Positions 37,950 to 64,000 of a stretch of DNA of 64,000 nucleotides are shown here, in pieces. Below the pieces are notes generated by a model. It had not been told where the DNA came from, made no database searches, and worked only from the letters and a program-made list of their open reading frames with translations. A program made the translations under genes and the position numbers. Numbering within the stretch: position 1 is the first letter of the stretch; every line of letters starts with the position of its first letter. This DNA is from Crotophaga sulcirostris (Eukaryota; Chordata; Aves; Cuculiformes; Crotophagidae): NCBI GenBank assembly GCA_013397455.1, contig VYZB01000209.1:1473137-1537136 (forward strand), in the 5' to 3' direction.

Positions 37950-40217
37950 ATGATCATGCATTCAACTAGCCTGTTTACAAATCCATACGCAATCGAAGTC
38001 CTCAGGACTAAAAAAGAAGAGCTAGTAGAAGGCATAAATAACCCAGACCATCTTCTGAACTGGCTGATAGACAATGGTATTTTTACCCCAGAAAAAAAGA
38101 TGGTCATGCGATTCTATAGGACACGAATTGAAAAGAACTCTCGTGTTTTAGACTTACTAATGTCTCAAGGCGAACGAGCTTGCAGGCTCTTTTTTTATCC
38201 ATGTTTAAAGCAAGTGGAGCCAAAACTTTACAGCAAGATAAGAAAATACGTCAGTGAAGTAAATGAAAGCATTGGAGATGCTAGAAGACAATTGGTAGGA
38301 TATTTACTTGAAAAAGATAAGGTTTGGTTTCAAAATAGCAGAGAACGGCAACAGGGGAAAAAAGGCAGTCCTGGCATAAAAAAGCAAGAACTGGCTATGA
38401 AGAAGAAAGGAAAACAAACTCAACTTTCAAGAGCAGCAAAACCTAGAAAAGATCTTTCTGATGTTGGCATCTTTGACGCAGTGGCAAAAGGCTATCTGTC
38501 CGAGTTAGAGAAAACATTGAAAGATCATGATATTAATGCACTCAACTCTTCAAGTGAAACACTTCTGCATGTTGCAGCCGCTAATGGACATCCAAAGATA
38601 ATGGGATATTTGATCAGCAAAGGTGCTAAGCTAGATGTGAAGGACAAGAAAGGAAGAACACCACTGCACAGGGCTGCTGAAAAAGGCCATGGTGATGCAG
38701 TGAAAGTGCTTCTCCAATGTGGTGCTTACATATACAGTTTGGATATGGAAGACAAGACACCACTTCATTTGGCTGCACAGAATAATCACAGTCACATACT
38801 GAACATGCTCCTGGAAGAAGAAGCAAGAAGCTACAGGAAACAGCACAATTTATTGCACATGGCAGCTCTTAAAGATGAGAGCAGTCTGGTAAAAATGCTT
38901 TTAAAGGCTGGTGCCTCTGCTGATGGAAAGGATACAAGAGGACAGACTGCTCTCAGTTATGCTATTTCTCAGGGGTCTGAAAATACAGCAAAAGTACTGC
39001 TAGAAGCTGGAGCCAGTGTTGATTCCAACACAGCCGAAAGAGCCTTCAACAGCAACCACCCATCCCTGTTCAAAATACTATTAGAATATTCTAAAGATTT
39101 GTCGTCTGACATAATGGAGCCAGCTCTTTTTAGAGCTGTACAGAAAAATCGGCACGGTATTGTAGCAGCTTTAATTGACAGAGGTACAGACGTAAACGCC
39201 TACAATGAAATGCAGTACACTCCTTTACTCCAGGCGTGTGAAACAGGCCAGGCTGAGTCAGCAGAAGTTCTAATTGAAAAGGGAGCAGACTTTGGAATAA
39301 AGACTCCTGCTTCAGACACAGCTTTGCATTTGGCAGTTCAAGCTGGGGCTGCTTCCATCGCAAATCTGCTTCTGCACAAAGGGATGAAGATTAACCTTAT
39401 GAACCAAGACAATGAAACCCCTCTCCATGTTGCAGCACTTCATAATAAAGGAGCATTAGTTGGCCTTTTAGTTAATGCTGGGGCCAAAATCAACGCTGTC
39501 ACTAAAGAGTTCCTTACTCCCCTGCATATTGCAAGTCAAAGAGGTAACACTGATGCTGCCCAACAGCTGTTGCACCACAAAGCCAATGTTAATGTTAAGG
39601 ACAAGCAGTCAAAATCACCTTTACATTTTGCTGCTGAAAGGGGAGACAAAACAATGGCAGAGATGCTTCTGAACGCTAATGCTGACCCCAATGCACAAGA
39701 CAAAGAGAAAAAGACTCCTCTGCATGCTGCATCCGTGAGAGGACATCTCAGCATCGTGAAAGTTCTGTTAGCTAAAAAAGGAAGACTTGGAGCTAAGGAC
39801 ATGGATGGATGTACTCCAATGCACTATGCAGCCATCAAAGGAAACACAGAGATTGTAAAAATCCTTCTGGCATCAGGGAACAATAAAAATATTGATGACA
39901 GAAACATTTGGAGAAAGACCGCACTGCATATTGCAGCGGAACATGGACACAGTGACTTGATAAAGCTATTACTGAGCTACGGGGCAGCCATTAATGCCCT
40001 AGACAGCAGCAAGGACACTCCACTGCATTGTGCGTGTAAGGCTGGCCATCTTAGTGCTGTACATTCCCTCATAAACTGGTCACAAGGAGAAAAAGCAAAT
40101 TTACTAGCTGCCAACAGTCTCAAAAAGACCCCACTGCAAGTAGCAGAATTGAATAAAACAGAAAATCAGGGTCAAATTGTAACACTTTTGAAAAAGAAAA
40201 TGTTAATAACAAAATGA
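37950..40217 (+). CDS. CAIAP: CARD- and ankyrin-repeat inflammasome adaptor protein
   Basis: An intact 755-codon frame in a single exon. Residues about 10-105 form a CARD-like helical domain (EELVEGINNPDHLLNWLIDN, then FYRTRIEKN). A lysine-rich linker at 131-168 (KKKGKQ, KPRK) may act as a nuclear signal or flexible tether. From 171 to 750 there are about 17-18 ankyrin units, most with the TPLH/TALH helix start (for example 238, 270, 490, 523, 589, 689); the units near 361-386 and 724-750 are degenerate. This order matches Caiap, described in zebrafish as binding active caspase-1 homologue through its ankyrins and self-assembling through its CARD, and reported from cartilaginous fish to marsupials but not placentals. 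The identity is from domain order and location, not alignment; another CARD-ankyrin protein is the alternative. Start chosen as the first AUG after an in-frame stop; residue 3 is also Met. Confidence 0.88.
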   Translation: MIMHSTSLFTNPYAIEVLRTKKEELVEGINNPDHLLNWLIDNGIFTPEKKMVMRFYRTRIEKNSRVLDLLMSQGERACRLFFYPCLKQVEPKLYSKIRKYVSEVNESIGDARRQLVGYLLEKDKVWFQNSRERQQGKKGSPGIKKQELAMKKKGKQTQLSRAAKPRKDLSDVGIFDAVAKGYLSELEKTLKDHDINALNSSSETLLHVAAANGHPKIMGYLISKGAKLDVKDKKGRTPLHRAAEKGHGDAVKVLLQCGAYIYSLDMEDKTPLHLAAQNNHSHILNMLLEEEARSYRKQHNLLHMAALKDESSLVKMLLKAGASADGKDTRGQTALSYAISQGSENTAKVLLEAGASVDSNTAERAFNSNHPSLFKILLEYSKDLSSDIMEPALFRAVQKNRHGIVAALIDRGTDVNAYNEMQYTPLLQACETGQAESAEVLIEKGADFGIKTPASDTALHLAVQAGAASIANLLLHKGMKINLMNQDNETPLHVAALHNKGALVGLLVNAGAKINAVTKEFLTPLHIASQRGNTDAAQQLLHHKANVNVKDKQSKSPLHFAAERGDKTMAEMLLNANADPNAQDKEKKTPLHAASVRGHLSIVKVLLAKKGRLGAKDMDGCTPMHYAAIKGNTEIVKILLASGNNKNIDDRNIWRKTALHIAAEHGHSDLIKLLLSYGAAINALDSSKDTPLHCACKAGHLSAVHSLINWSQGEKANLLAANSLKKTPLQVAELNKTENQGQIVTLLKKKMLITK

Positions 40218-42002
40218 AAATGTAAAGCAAAAACTTCTAAATTTGAATGCAGAATTCTCTTTTAATATAATTTGGATAGTGCTGTTGCCCAATATGGCTG
40301 GGAATTACATTAGGGCAGGCAGAGTAAGTTAGAAACCAAAGGTGGCCACAGAAAAAAGGGATCTTAAAGACACTGTTAAACTCCTAAGTATTGATTAGTC
40401 TTTTGTTCCTCTCACAAATCTCATTTTTGGAACCTATTTTAAAAGCACGAGTCTTAAACACATTGAGTATGACCTCCTCTAGTATAAATTAAGACTTTAA
40501 AAAAAAGAAAATAACTTTTTATGACTTTTCATAACTCTTCAATATTAGCCTGTATGTATAGCTTAGGTAAGTGTCGTTTTGTAAAATCACATTTTTAAAA
40601 AGCCATATCTTATGAATAAGGAGACATCTGTATCCTCAAGGCTCCAGAGCACAGAGACGTTGGAGTAGGTGACACTGGGTCTGCGTATCTTGGGCAGACC
40701 TACCTGCAGAGCGCAGCCAAAAGAGGTGGATCTGCCCTCCCTGTCAGTCCAGGCGTGCATGCTCGCTCTGGGCTGCACACCTGAGCTGACCTAACTTATT
40801 CCACAGCTATAACTGACCACGGGGAGAAGCAAGGCACTAAACAGCTGAACGGCACTGGCTCACCAGACAGTAATGTAGTATTGGCTTGGTTTATGTCCAT
40901 TGCAGCACTGCTTTCTAAGCTAACTGGAGATCAGAAGGCATTTCACTGCAAATAGACATGTGTGGGGTTGCTCTACTCTACATTTACTAGACTTATTCCC
41001 CATGCTAACAAATCCTGTTGAGAGGCTTGGTGTAAGCCAACCAGAGGAGTAGTGTGTGTTCAAAACTTTGCTAACACAACAATGCTGTTTTCAGGGCACT
41101 ATTACCTGCTACCCTGACCCTCTTTAGGCATTTCTGTACTATAACCTGTGATACAACACTGACATATCCTGGGCTTGTAACAATTATTTTTCTTTCTATC
41201 TTTCACCATAGCATTTGTCTAGATATTGCATTTTTAAGTATATTTGCTGTTTATTACTTTCACTTTTAAATCAATTCCAGCACAAAAATTAAATGTTCAG
41301 AATAAAATGTTTGCAACAGAGCTTATTGGTTCAAAATATTTGTACTGCCATCTCTTAAAACAGAAACACTTTATTGAGCCGACAGAAGGTTCTCTGTGCT
41401 CATTTTCTATAAAATGACCATTAGCCCTCATGTTTCTTCACTCTTTCCTTCAATACACGATCAGAAACCAAATTGCCATGAGGGGGTGAATACATCTTAC
41501 GAAATGAAACACAAAATTAGGAAAGTATGGGACTAAAGCTATGACTTTTATAGACATGCTCCAACACAACCCACACAACACTGCTGCTGGTGATACAAGT
41601 AGTTACTATTACAAAAAGTGGAATATTTCGATTTAAGCTAAAGTAAAGTTTCATCTAGGTAACTTTATTTTTTGAGAGTTAGACAGAATGTCCCTCTGAT
41701 AGCATGCTTTCTTTATAGCATGTTTTTTTCAAATAGTGTTTTTCCAGACACTGTTCACAGAGAAATAACAACGTCTTGTGTTAAGTATGGTATGTGCTGA
41801 ACAGATGTGTCTTCTTCTATAATCACCTCTGTTTGCAGTCTTTCCCAATCTAAAATGCAAAGTCAGCCAGGGAGCTGGCTCCAAAGCTCCAATTTGCAAG
41901 AGATTTGGCTGTTGTGAAGTTCATAATAACATTAAAATTAGTCCTTGGAAAGTAACAGAATATGCATAAGATTTCTGGGGAAATCTATATGTACGCATGT
42001 AA
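40218..42002. other. CAIAP 3' UTR and downstream intergenic DNA
   Basis: No coding frame is credible here. AATAAA at 41301-41306, followed by T/G-rich sequence, is the best candidate poly(A) signal for CAIAP, giving a 3' UTR near 1.1 kb. The assignment is tentative. Confidence 0.45.
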
Positions 42003-42444
42003 GAAAAGAACCTGGGGATGCTGGTTGACAGCTGGCTGAATACAAGCCAGCAGCGTGCCTGAGTGGCTAAGAAGGCCAATAACATCTTGTCCTGTATCAG
42101 ACACAGCATGGCCAGCAGGACCAGGGAAGCAACTGTGCCCCTGTAACTCAGCACTGGTGAGGCCACACCTCAAGTACTGCGTTCAGTTCTAGGCCCCTCA
42201 CAGCAAGGAAGACATTGAGGGGCTGGAGCGTGCCCAGAGAAGGGCAACAAGGTGGGTGAAGGGGCTGGAGAACAAGTCTTGTGAGGAGCAGCTGAGGGAA
42301 CTGGGGCTGTTTAGCTTGGAGGAGGCTGAGGGGAGGCCTCATCACTGCCTACAGCTGCCTGAGAGGAGGCTGTGGCAAGGTGGGTGTTGGTCTCCTCTCC
42401 CAAGTGACAGGATGAGGGGAAATGGCAGCAAGTTGTGCCGGGGC

Positions 42445-42475
<31 letters not shown>

Positions 42476-42682
42476 CAGATTAGGCATCAGGAAAAAATTC
42501 TTCCCTGAAAGGGTTGTCAAGCACTGGAACCATTGCTCAGGGAGGTGGCTGAGTCCCCATCCCTGGAGGTGTTTAGCAGACGGGTGGATGAGTTCCTCAG
42601 GGATGTGGTTTAGTAGTGGACAGGTACAGTTGGGCTCAGTGATTTCAAAGGCCTTTTCCAACCAGGTGATTCTATGATTCTG
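42003..42682 (+). mobile_element. CR1 LINE 3' fragment containing a GT microsatellite
   Basis: It begins with CCTGGGGATGCTGGTTGACA, part of CR1 ORF2, continues through the C-terminal coding region with several frameshifts and stops, and ends in the CR1 3' UTR with TGATTCTATGATTCTG octamers. It is 5'-truncated and decayed. A GT run (42448-42475) has expanded inside it. Confidence 0.92.
42448..42475 (+). repeat. (GT)n dinucleotide microsatellite within CR1
   Basis: Fourteen GT units inside the CR1 element, probably length-variable. Confidence 0.95.
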
Positions 42683-43109
42683 CAAGTGGGAAACACACTC
42701 TGTCCCCAGCTCTTGTCTCGTTACCCATGACCGATGGGAATCACTCCCTCATGCGCCCAGCACTGAAATAAAGGATGCTGCTCTCTAAAACTCCGAAACG
42801 AGTCTTAGAGAATTTATTTACCGGCATTTTCGGTATCACTGACACCTTCCAGACGCATGTGCAGTCATGACGGCACGCTGGGAAGGACGGAGAGTGAGGC
42901 TGGCACACCCGGCTCCTGCGGCGGGACAATCCCTCCTGGCTCACCTGGCGCGGGGAACCACCTGGTGAGCGGAGCGGCGCGAGGCGGCAGCTCCCGCCCT
43001 CATCCGCCCCCTCAGACCCCGCGCGCCCGCGCCTGACGTGCCCCAACTCCCCGGATGGAGCGGAGCCCGCGCTCCCCGGCCCCGCCCCGGCCGCTCCGTC
43101 TGGGGCCGC

Positions 43110-43121
43110 TGCGCACGCGCG
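43110..43121. promoter_or_regulatory. MYSM1: NRF1 site in the MYSM1 promoter
   Basis: TGCGCACGCGCG fits the NRF1 consensus YGCGCAYGCGCR at every position, 31 bases before the start codon. Such sites are typical of housekeeping CpG-island promoters. Confidence 0.65.
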
Positions 43122-43152
43122 CCTGGCGCTGGCGCCGCTCGGGGCCTGCGAT

Positions 43153-59308
<16,156 letters not shown>

Positions 59309-61651
59309 TGGCTTTAACAAAGCAAAACTATGGAATTTTGATTTGATTTTTCTTCCTCTCTCTCCCATTATGTCAGCTCTTTCAGAATTATTATCTATTT
59401 TAACAGTAACCATTACAGAATCCAGTGTCGTTATTGTTGTGGTTTAAACATACTTTGGAAAACTCTTAATGTGTGTGACCTGACTATACGAGGAATGCTT
59501 AACGCTAGCATTTTGTAGAAAACATAGAAGTGCCACAGAATTGTCTGATGTCTGCCATTTGGGAAGGAGCATGGCCTGGTGAGAATCCCGTGCTTCAGTC
59601 TTCAAGGAGAGTTTATCCTCTCTCAGGTCTTCCACCTTGGGAATCTTCTCTTACTTTTCATCTACAGGTACACATCTAGCTCTTGTTCCTTAATGCTTCA
59701 GAGCCTGTAAGTTTGAACGAAAACAAAAGAGAAACTTGACTGAAATGGAAATGTTGTAGCTCATTGATTTCCGACTTTCCTGGTATCCAGCTTGAAGTTT
59801 TATTCAGTTATGGTTTAATACATCATCTCAATTTTTATTTTTCCCCATGAATCTCTATGGTCCAATAGCTTTCTGGCATGTTTGCCATCTTGCTTCTATA
59901 CTGGGGAGGGAAAGCTGATGAGTTTTCATGACTCCTCAGTAGTAGCTGTGCTTGTTTCCAGTGGAAATGGTAACTGCTGTCTTGCTACAGGTTGCAGTCT
60001 TTCTGATCTTCCATTCTACGGGGAGGTGATAATGTTGTTCTGCCAGATCATTGGGATTTATCCACTTGTAATTGCCACTGTTTCCTATGGAAATGAGCTC
60101 TTAACTGATGGCAAACCGTAGTGCAAGGAGCAGAAAAGTATTTGTCTTTTTAAAGAAAAACACTCTCCAACTTTTATATTTGGAGTCTTCTCTATAATGT
60201 GCAGTTCAAAAACTGTTTTGTATCAGTTCTTCAGTTATAATTTCCTACAAGTATATATTAAGATAAATTGGTCATAAACGGGTTGATCTTGATTGAGAAG
60301 CTTTTTGATTGCAACTTGGAAATGTTTCATGAGCTGTATCACTGTGAATATTTTTAGAAAAAATGTGCTTTAAATAGTGCTTTCTCAATAATGAGGAAAC
60401 TTTACTTACAGTTATTACTATTTACACAGATTTATCTTTGGCAGAGTTTCTCAGATCTAAAATGTATTTGAAAACATGAAGCAAGACCTTGAGTTTATAT
60501 CTAGAGGGGTGATAATGGACTCAATTCTTATTTAAAAATATATGTGTGTGTTTATGTATCTAGTTCTGCATAACATAAATGGAGTTTTAAGATTTTGTAC
60601 GTTTACATTATTAACTTTAGCTTTTCATTTGTATAAAGAGTTTGGAAAGCTTTAAAACTGTAGACTTGCATCCCAAGGAGGGTACTACTTTACAGGAAGT
60701 TAAGATTACTTTTTTAACACATCTCTGTTACAAAGTGGAAGGTGCAGAACCTGATCATATGAAAATGTGAGCCCCTGATGCTCTGTGATTTTCCCAAAGC
60801 AGACACAAGAGCTATACACTTCGAAATACTGGTGAATGTTCTGTGCTCTCTTCTCTGTTCAGATCTGCTGGTGAGCGGATTGAGACCCTGCTACTGTGTT
60901 TAATTTACAGACTTGGTGTATCCCTCTGTATAAAGCATGTTGACTCAGTCTGTGTATATGCTAAAATGTCATCTTTGGCACTTCCTCATTAAAAACATTG
61001 CACGGCTTTCTGTATGTCTTGTTTTCCTCTTGGCAGGGAAGCTTTCCTTCCCTACTGTGTTGTGGAATGGTCTGCACTGTAAGGTGTTCTTTTGCATAGA
61101 TTAGGAAAATCACGACGTAAAAATATATGTGTGAAAAACTGTAATTAGTTCTCATTTGTAGGAGGATAATTTTGAACGTTTTGTGTAACAGCAGTGTGAA
61201 GAAGATCATGTTCATTGACCACGTACAGTCTTATTTCCAAAAGTTTAAGGCTGGTTGTCAGCATTACCCAAATGGTGATAAGTGTGCTGGCTGCATCTCT
61301 GTTTAATGATTAAAATGAGTTAAAGTAATACAGGGCTATTTTTTTGATTTATCAGTGGTGTTACATTAGAAAACCTTTGAGCAAGACATGCTTTTGAACA
61401 GGACATGGTGCAGTGTTGAGCCTGTGGTACGCACACGCAGAGACTGCGGGTTCTCTAGGAGTTCATTCGCAGGGTGGTGTGGGAGGAAATGTAACTGCTA
61501 GTACCATTGTCATCCAGCATCATCCCATGATATGAGGTGTGATCTGGAAATACCACGTTTGTGATGCTAAGTAATAATTTTGGCAGGAGCCATGGTAAGA
61601 AAATGACTGACCTACTTTTCATAATTTATTCTTACTGTGGTTAATAATAAA
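59309..61651 (+). other. MYSM1: MYSM1 3' UTR and 3' flank
   Basis: AT-rich, non-coding. ATTAAA at 60988-60993 and AATAAA at 61646-61651 are the clearest poly(A) signals; which one ends the mRNA cannot be told. No further gene is seen. Confidence 0.5.
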
Positions 61652-62320
61652 TGTGGAAGTTGCATGTCTCTAAGAAGACAAAGATTTATTTTACTAATGC
61701 TACCAGTTTTGCTACCAAACACATGTAAGGCATTAGATATTTTTATTGGAAAGCTCGTATTTAGAGCTTGTGCTCTTTGACAAGGGTCTGACACTCCTCG
61801 TCAAAAAAGATCCCTTGATCCCAATGCAAGTGTACATTAACCTTGGTGTGCTGCCCAAATTTTCTGTCTACCTAAATTTCCCTTGCAATTTTAATGGGAG
61901 GAGATATTTTTCAGTGCTGTACAGCTTCACAGAAATACTACACAATGCTTCAGGACAAGCTGAAAAATAGCTTTATTCTAGCAGAGCTGCAGGGGGAATT
62001 TAAGAGCAGAGTGTAATTACTGAAGTTGGAATTGGGCCAAGACACTACAATTGGACTTCTTTGCTACCTACTCATCTGCTGCATTCCTTGTGCAGGAGGT
62101 GATATCCACCGTGAAGGACATCTTAAAGGAAACAATGCTAGTTGCTAAATGTTGAGATATTGGCAGTTATATTCTCTCTACTGCCTACAGCTGTCTGCAA
62201 ATCCCATCAGTTTAATCTGCTTACGCTCAAACTAAGACCACTACGCGCAGGCTCTGCAACAGGGTCGGCACTTTTATTCGGTTAATTAGTAGCAACAGTA
62301 CTAGTTTGTAACTCTAATAA
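61652..62320. other. Downstream intergenic DNA, nothing recognised
   Basis: Ordinary AT-rich sequence with no credible gene, ending abruptly at a telomere-like tract and GC-rich repeats. Confidence 0.6.
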
Positions 62321-62370
62321 CTAACCCTGGGGTTGGGGTTTAGGGTTAGGGGATAGGGTTAGGATTAGGA
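62321..62370 (+). repeat. Short degenerate telomeric tract with a G-quadruplex motif
   Basis: CTAACCCTGGGGTT is followed by about five TTAGGG-like units (TTTAGGG, TTAGGGG, ATAGGG, TTAGGA twice). The first part, 62329-62352, has four runs of three or four G separated by loops of two to four bases and so fits a G-quadruplex. It marks the exact border between AT-rich and GC-rich DNA. Confidence 0.85.
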
Positions 62371-63905
62371 GCAGGTTCCGCCGCGTGCCTCTCGGCTCCT
62401 CTCGATCCGCTCGGCTATCCTCGGCTCCGAACCGAGCAGGGTCTCGGTGCTGCCGCCGTGTGGCCCCATGGCGGTACTGCAGGCAGCGTGTGGCGCTTGG
62501 GGTGCTGCCCCCCGCCAGCGGGTCTCTGTGCTGCCACCGTGTGGCCCCGCCGCGGTACTGCAGCCCACACGCAGCAGCGCTCTGCGCCGCCACCCCCGGT
62601 CCCGGGGCTGACGCTGCTTGGAGGGGCTGACATCTGTTTGCATCACTCACGCCTCCAGCTCCATTTGGCTCCGCTCAGTTCGGTTCGTATCGATTCGGTA
62701 CCTCTCAGGCTCCGCCAGGCGTCGTCCGGCTCCTCTCGAGCCGTTCGGCTCCGAAACAAGTAGGGGCTCCGTGCTGCCGCCGTGTGGCCGCACCGCGGTA
62801 CTGCAGACCGAGCGTGGCTGCGCTCTGCACCGCCCTCCCCCCGATCCCGGGGCTGACACTGCTTGAAGGGACCGACATTCGTTTGAATCTCCCGCCCCGC
62901 CAACCCCCTTCGGCTCCGCTGAGCTCGGATCGTATCGCTCCGGCGCGTCTGGGCTGCGCTCGGCCATTTTCGGCTGCCTCTCATTGGCTCACGGCGCCGC
63001 CTGTCTTTCCTCTACCTGCCCTCGCGGCCTGTCTTCCATCGCCCCTCCCCCACCTATGACTGGCTGCCGGCACCGCCTGTCTTCCCTCTCCCCGCCCCCG
63101 CTTCTCAGTGCTGCCGCCCTGCGGCCGCGTTGCGGTACTGCAGTCACGGCCCCTCGGCCATTTTCGCCGCCGCACAGAGCAGGATCTCAGTGCTGCCGCC
63201 GTGTGGCCGCTCTTCAGTACTGCAGCTCGGGCGCTGCCGCGATCTGCGCCGGCATCCCTGTTCTCGGGGGGCTGACAGTGCTTGGAGGGGCTGTGAGTTA
63301 TTTGCATCTACGGCTCCACTCCAACTCCATTCTGCTCCGCTCAGCTCGGTTCGTATTGCTTCGGCATCTCTCGTCTCCACCAGGTGCCTCATGGCTCCCC
63401 TAGATCCCTTCGGCTCCGCTCGGCTATCGTGGGCTCCGATCCGAGCAGGGTCGCAATGCTCTGCGCCGCAATCCCCGGTCCCGGGGCTGAAAACTGCTTG
63501 GAGGGACTGACACTTGTCTGCAGCACCCACACCCCTTGGCTCCACTTCGCTCCACCCAGCTCGGGTCGTCTCGATTCGGCACTTCTCAGGTTCCGTCAGG
63601 TGCCGCTCGGCTCTTATGGGCTATCTTCGGCTCCGAACCGAGCAGGGGCTCCGTGCTGCCGCCGTGTGGCCGCACCGCGGTACTGCAGAGCGAGCGCGGC
63701 TGCGCTCTGCACCACCCCCCCCGGTCTGGGGGCTGACACTGCTTGGAGGGACCGACACTTGTTTGAATCTCTCGCCCCGCCAAATCAATTCGGCTCCGCA
63801 GAGCTCGGATCGTATCACTTCGACGGGTCTCGGCTGCGCTCGACCATTTTTGCCGCGGCGCTCGATCATTGTTGGCTCCTAATTGAGCAGCGCCTAAGTG
63901 CTACC
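62371..63905. repeat. GC-rich satellite-like tandem repeat, unit about 245 bp
   Basis: Five diverged copies can be followed by the block GGGGCTGACACTGCTTGGAG (near 62600, 62850, 63265, 63480, 63725). A second block, CGGCTCCGCTCAGCTCGG, occurs near 62670, 62910, 63330, 63550 and 63790. A 33-bp core starting CTGCCGCCGTGTGGCC and ending GGTACTGCAG occurs at 62450-62482, 62531-62563, 62774-62806, 63111-63143, 63193-63225 and 63656-63688. The core is duplicated at 81-82 bp spacing in two units and missing from the unit near 63450. The unit near 62970-63110 has an insertion with its own diverged internal duplication (GCCGCCTGTCTTTCC / ACCGCCTGTCTTCCC). Long reading frames here exist only because GC-rich DNA has few stop codons. 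Confidence 0.85.
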
Positions 63906-64000
63906 GCCATCTTGGGCGCGGCGCGCGGCCATCTTGGGCGCGGCGCGCGGCCATCTTGGGCGCGGCGCGCGGCCATCTTGGGCGCGGCGCGCGGCCATCT
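63904..64000 (-). repeat. 22-bp tandem array with a YY1-like site in each unit, cut by the window end
   Basis: GCCATCTT recurs at 63906, 63928, 63950, 63972 and 63994, exactly every 22 bases, separated by GGGCGCGGCGCGCG. On the minus strand each gives AAGATGGC, the YY1 core; the first copy reads AAGATGGCGGT, a near-perfect YY1 consensus. The array continues beyond the window. Confidence 0.92.

Noticed and set aside
62321..62370. True chromosome end
   Set aside because: The tract is only about 50 bases, degenerate, and followed by at least 1.6 kb of other sequence.
62321..63869. Many overlapping frames of 70-140 codons in the GC-rich repeat block
   Set aside because: They repeat with the satellite unit, occur on both strands and in several frames, and show no domain; low stop frequency explains them.
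63904..64000. CRISPR-like regular repeat
   Set aside because: The 22-bp units are directly joined without unique spacers, in animal DNA; it is a minisatellite.

Overview
This is avian nuclear DNA. The evidence is three recognisable vertebrate genes in the order JUN - CAIAP - MYSM1, all on the + strand, plus several CR1 LINE copies of bird type; the JUN protein has the short avian form. JUN and MYSM1 are also neighbours, in the same order and orientation, in mammals. CAIAP sits between them here and is reported to be missing from placental mammals. Sequence identity at species level cannot be fixed by reading alone.

Layout. 1-13.3 kb: AT-rich intergenic DNA with one 5'-truncated CR1 (6.94-8.0 kb, holding an 86-base assembly gap). 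13.3-16.6 kb: a CpG island and the intronless JUN gene, with a textbook JUN promoter (two AP-1/ATF sites, CCAAT, Sp1, MEF2), a CAG/CGG repeat in the 5' UTR and a long AU-rich 3' UTR. 16.65-37.9 kb: a gene-poor interval with a hexanucleotide microsatellite, a GAAA microsatellite broken by a 403-base gap, two adjacent minus-strand CR1 copies and an isolated small CpG-rich patch with a near-consensus CTCF motif. 37.95-40.2 kb: a single uninterrupted 755-codon reading frame for a CARD plus ankyrin-repeat protein, CAIAP. 42.0-42.7 kb: a plus-strand CR1. 43.0-61.7 kb: CpG-island promoter and the complete 20-exon MYSM1 gene, whose spliced frame stays open for 835 residues. 62.3-64.0 kb: an abrupt change to GC-rich satellite-like DNA: a short degenerate telomeric (TTAGGG) tract, then about five diverged copies of a roughly 245-bp unit, then a 22-bp tandem array running off the window end.

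Function. JUN is an AP-1 transcription factor, CAIAP an inflammasome adaptor, and MYSM1 a histone H2A deubiquitinase important for blood and immune cell development. They are not an operon; they are a conserved neighbourhood. The least explained part is the terminal repeat block, whose units carry repeated CTCF-like and YY1-like cores beside a telomere-like G-quadruplex motif.
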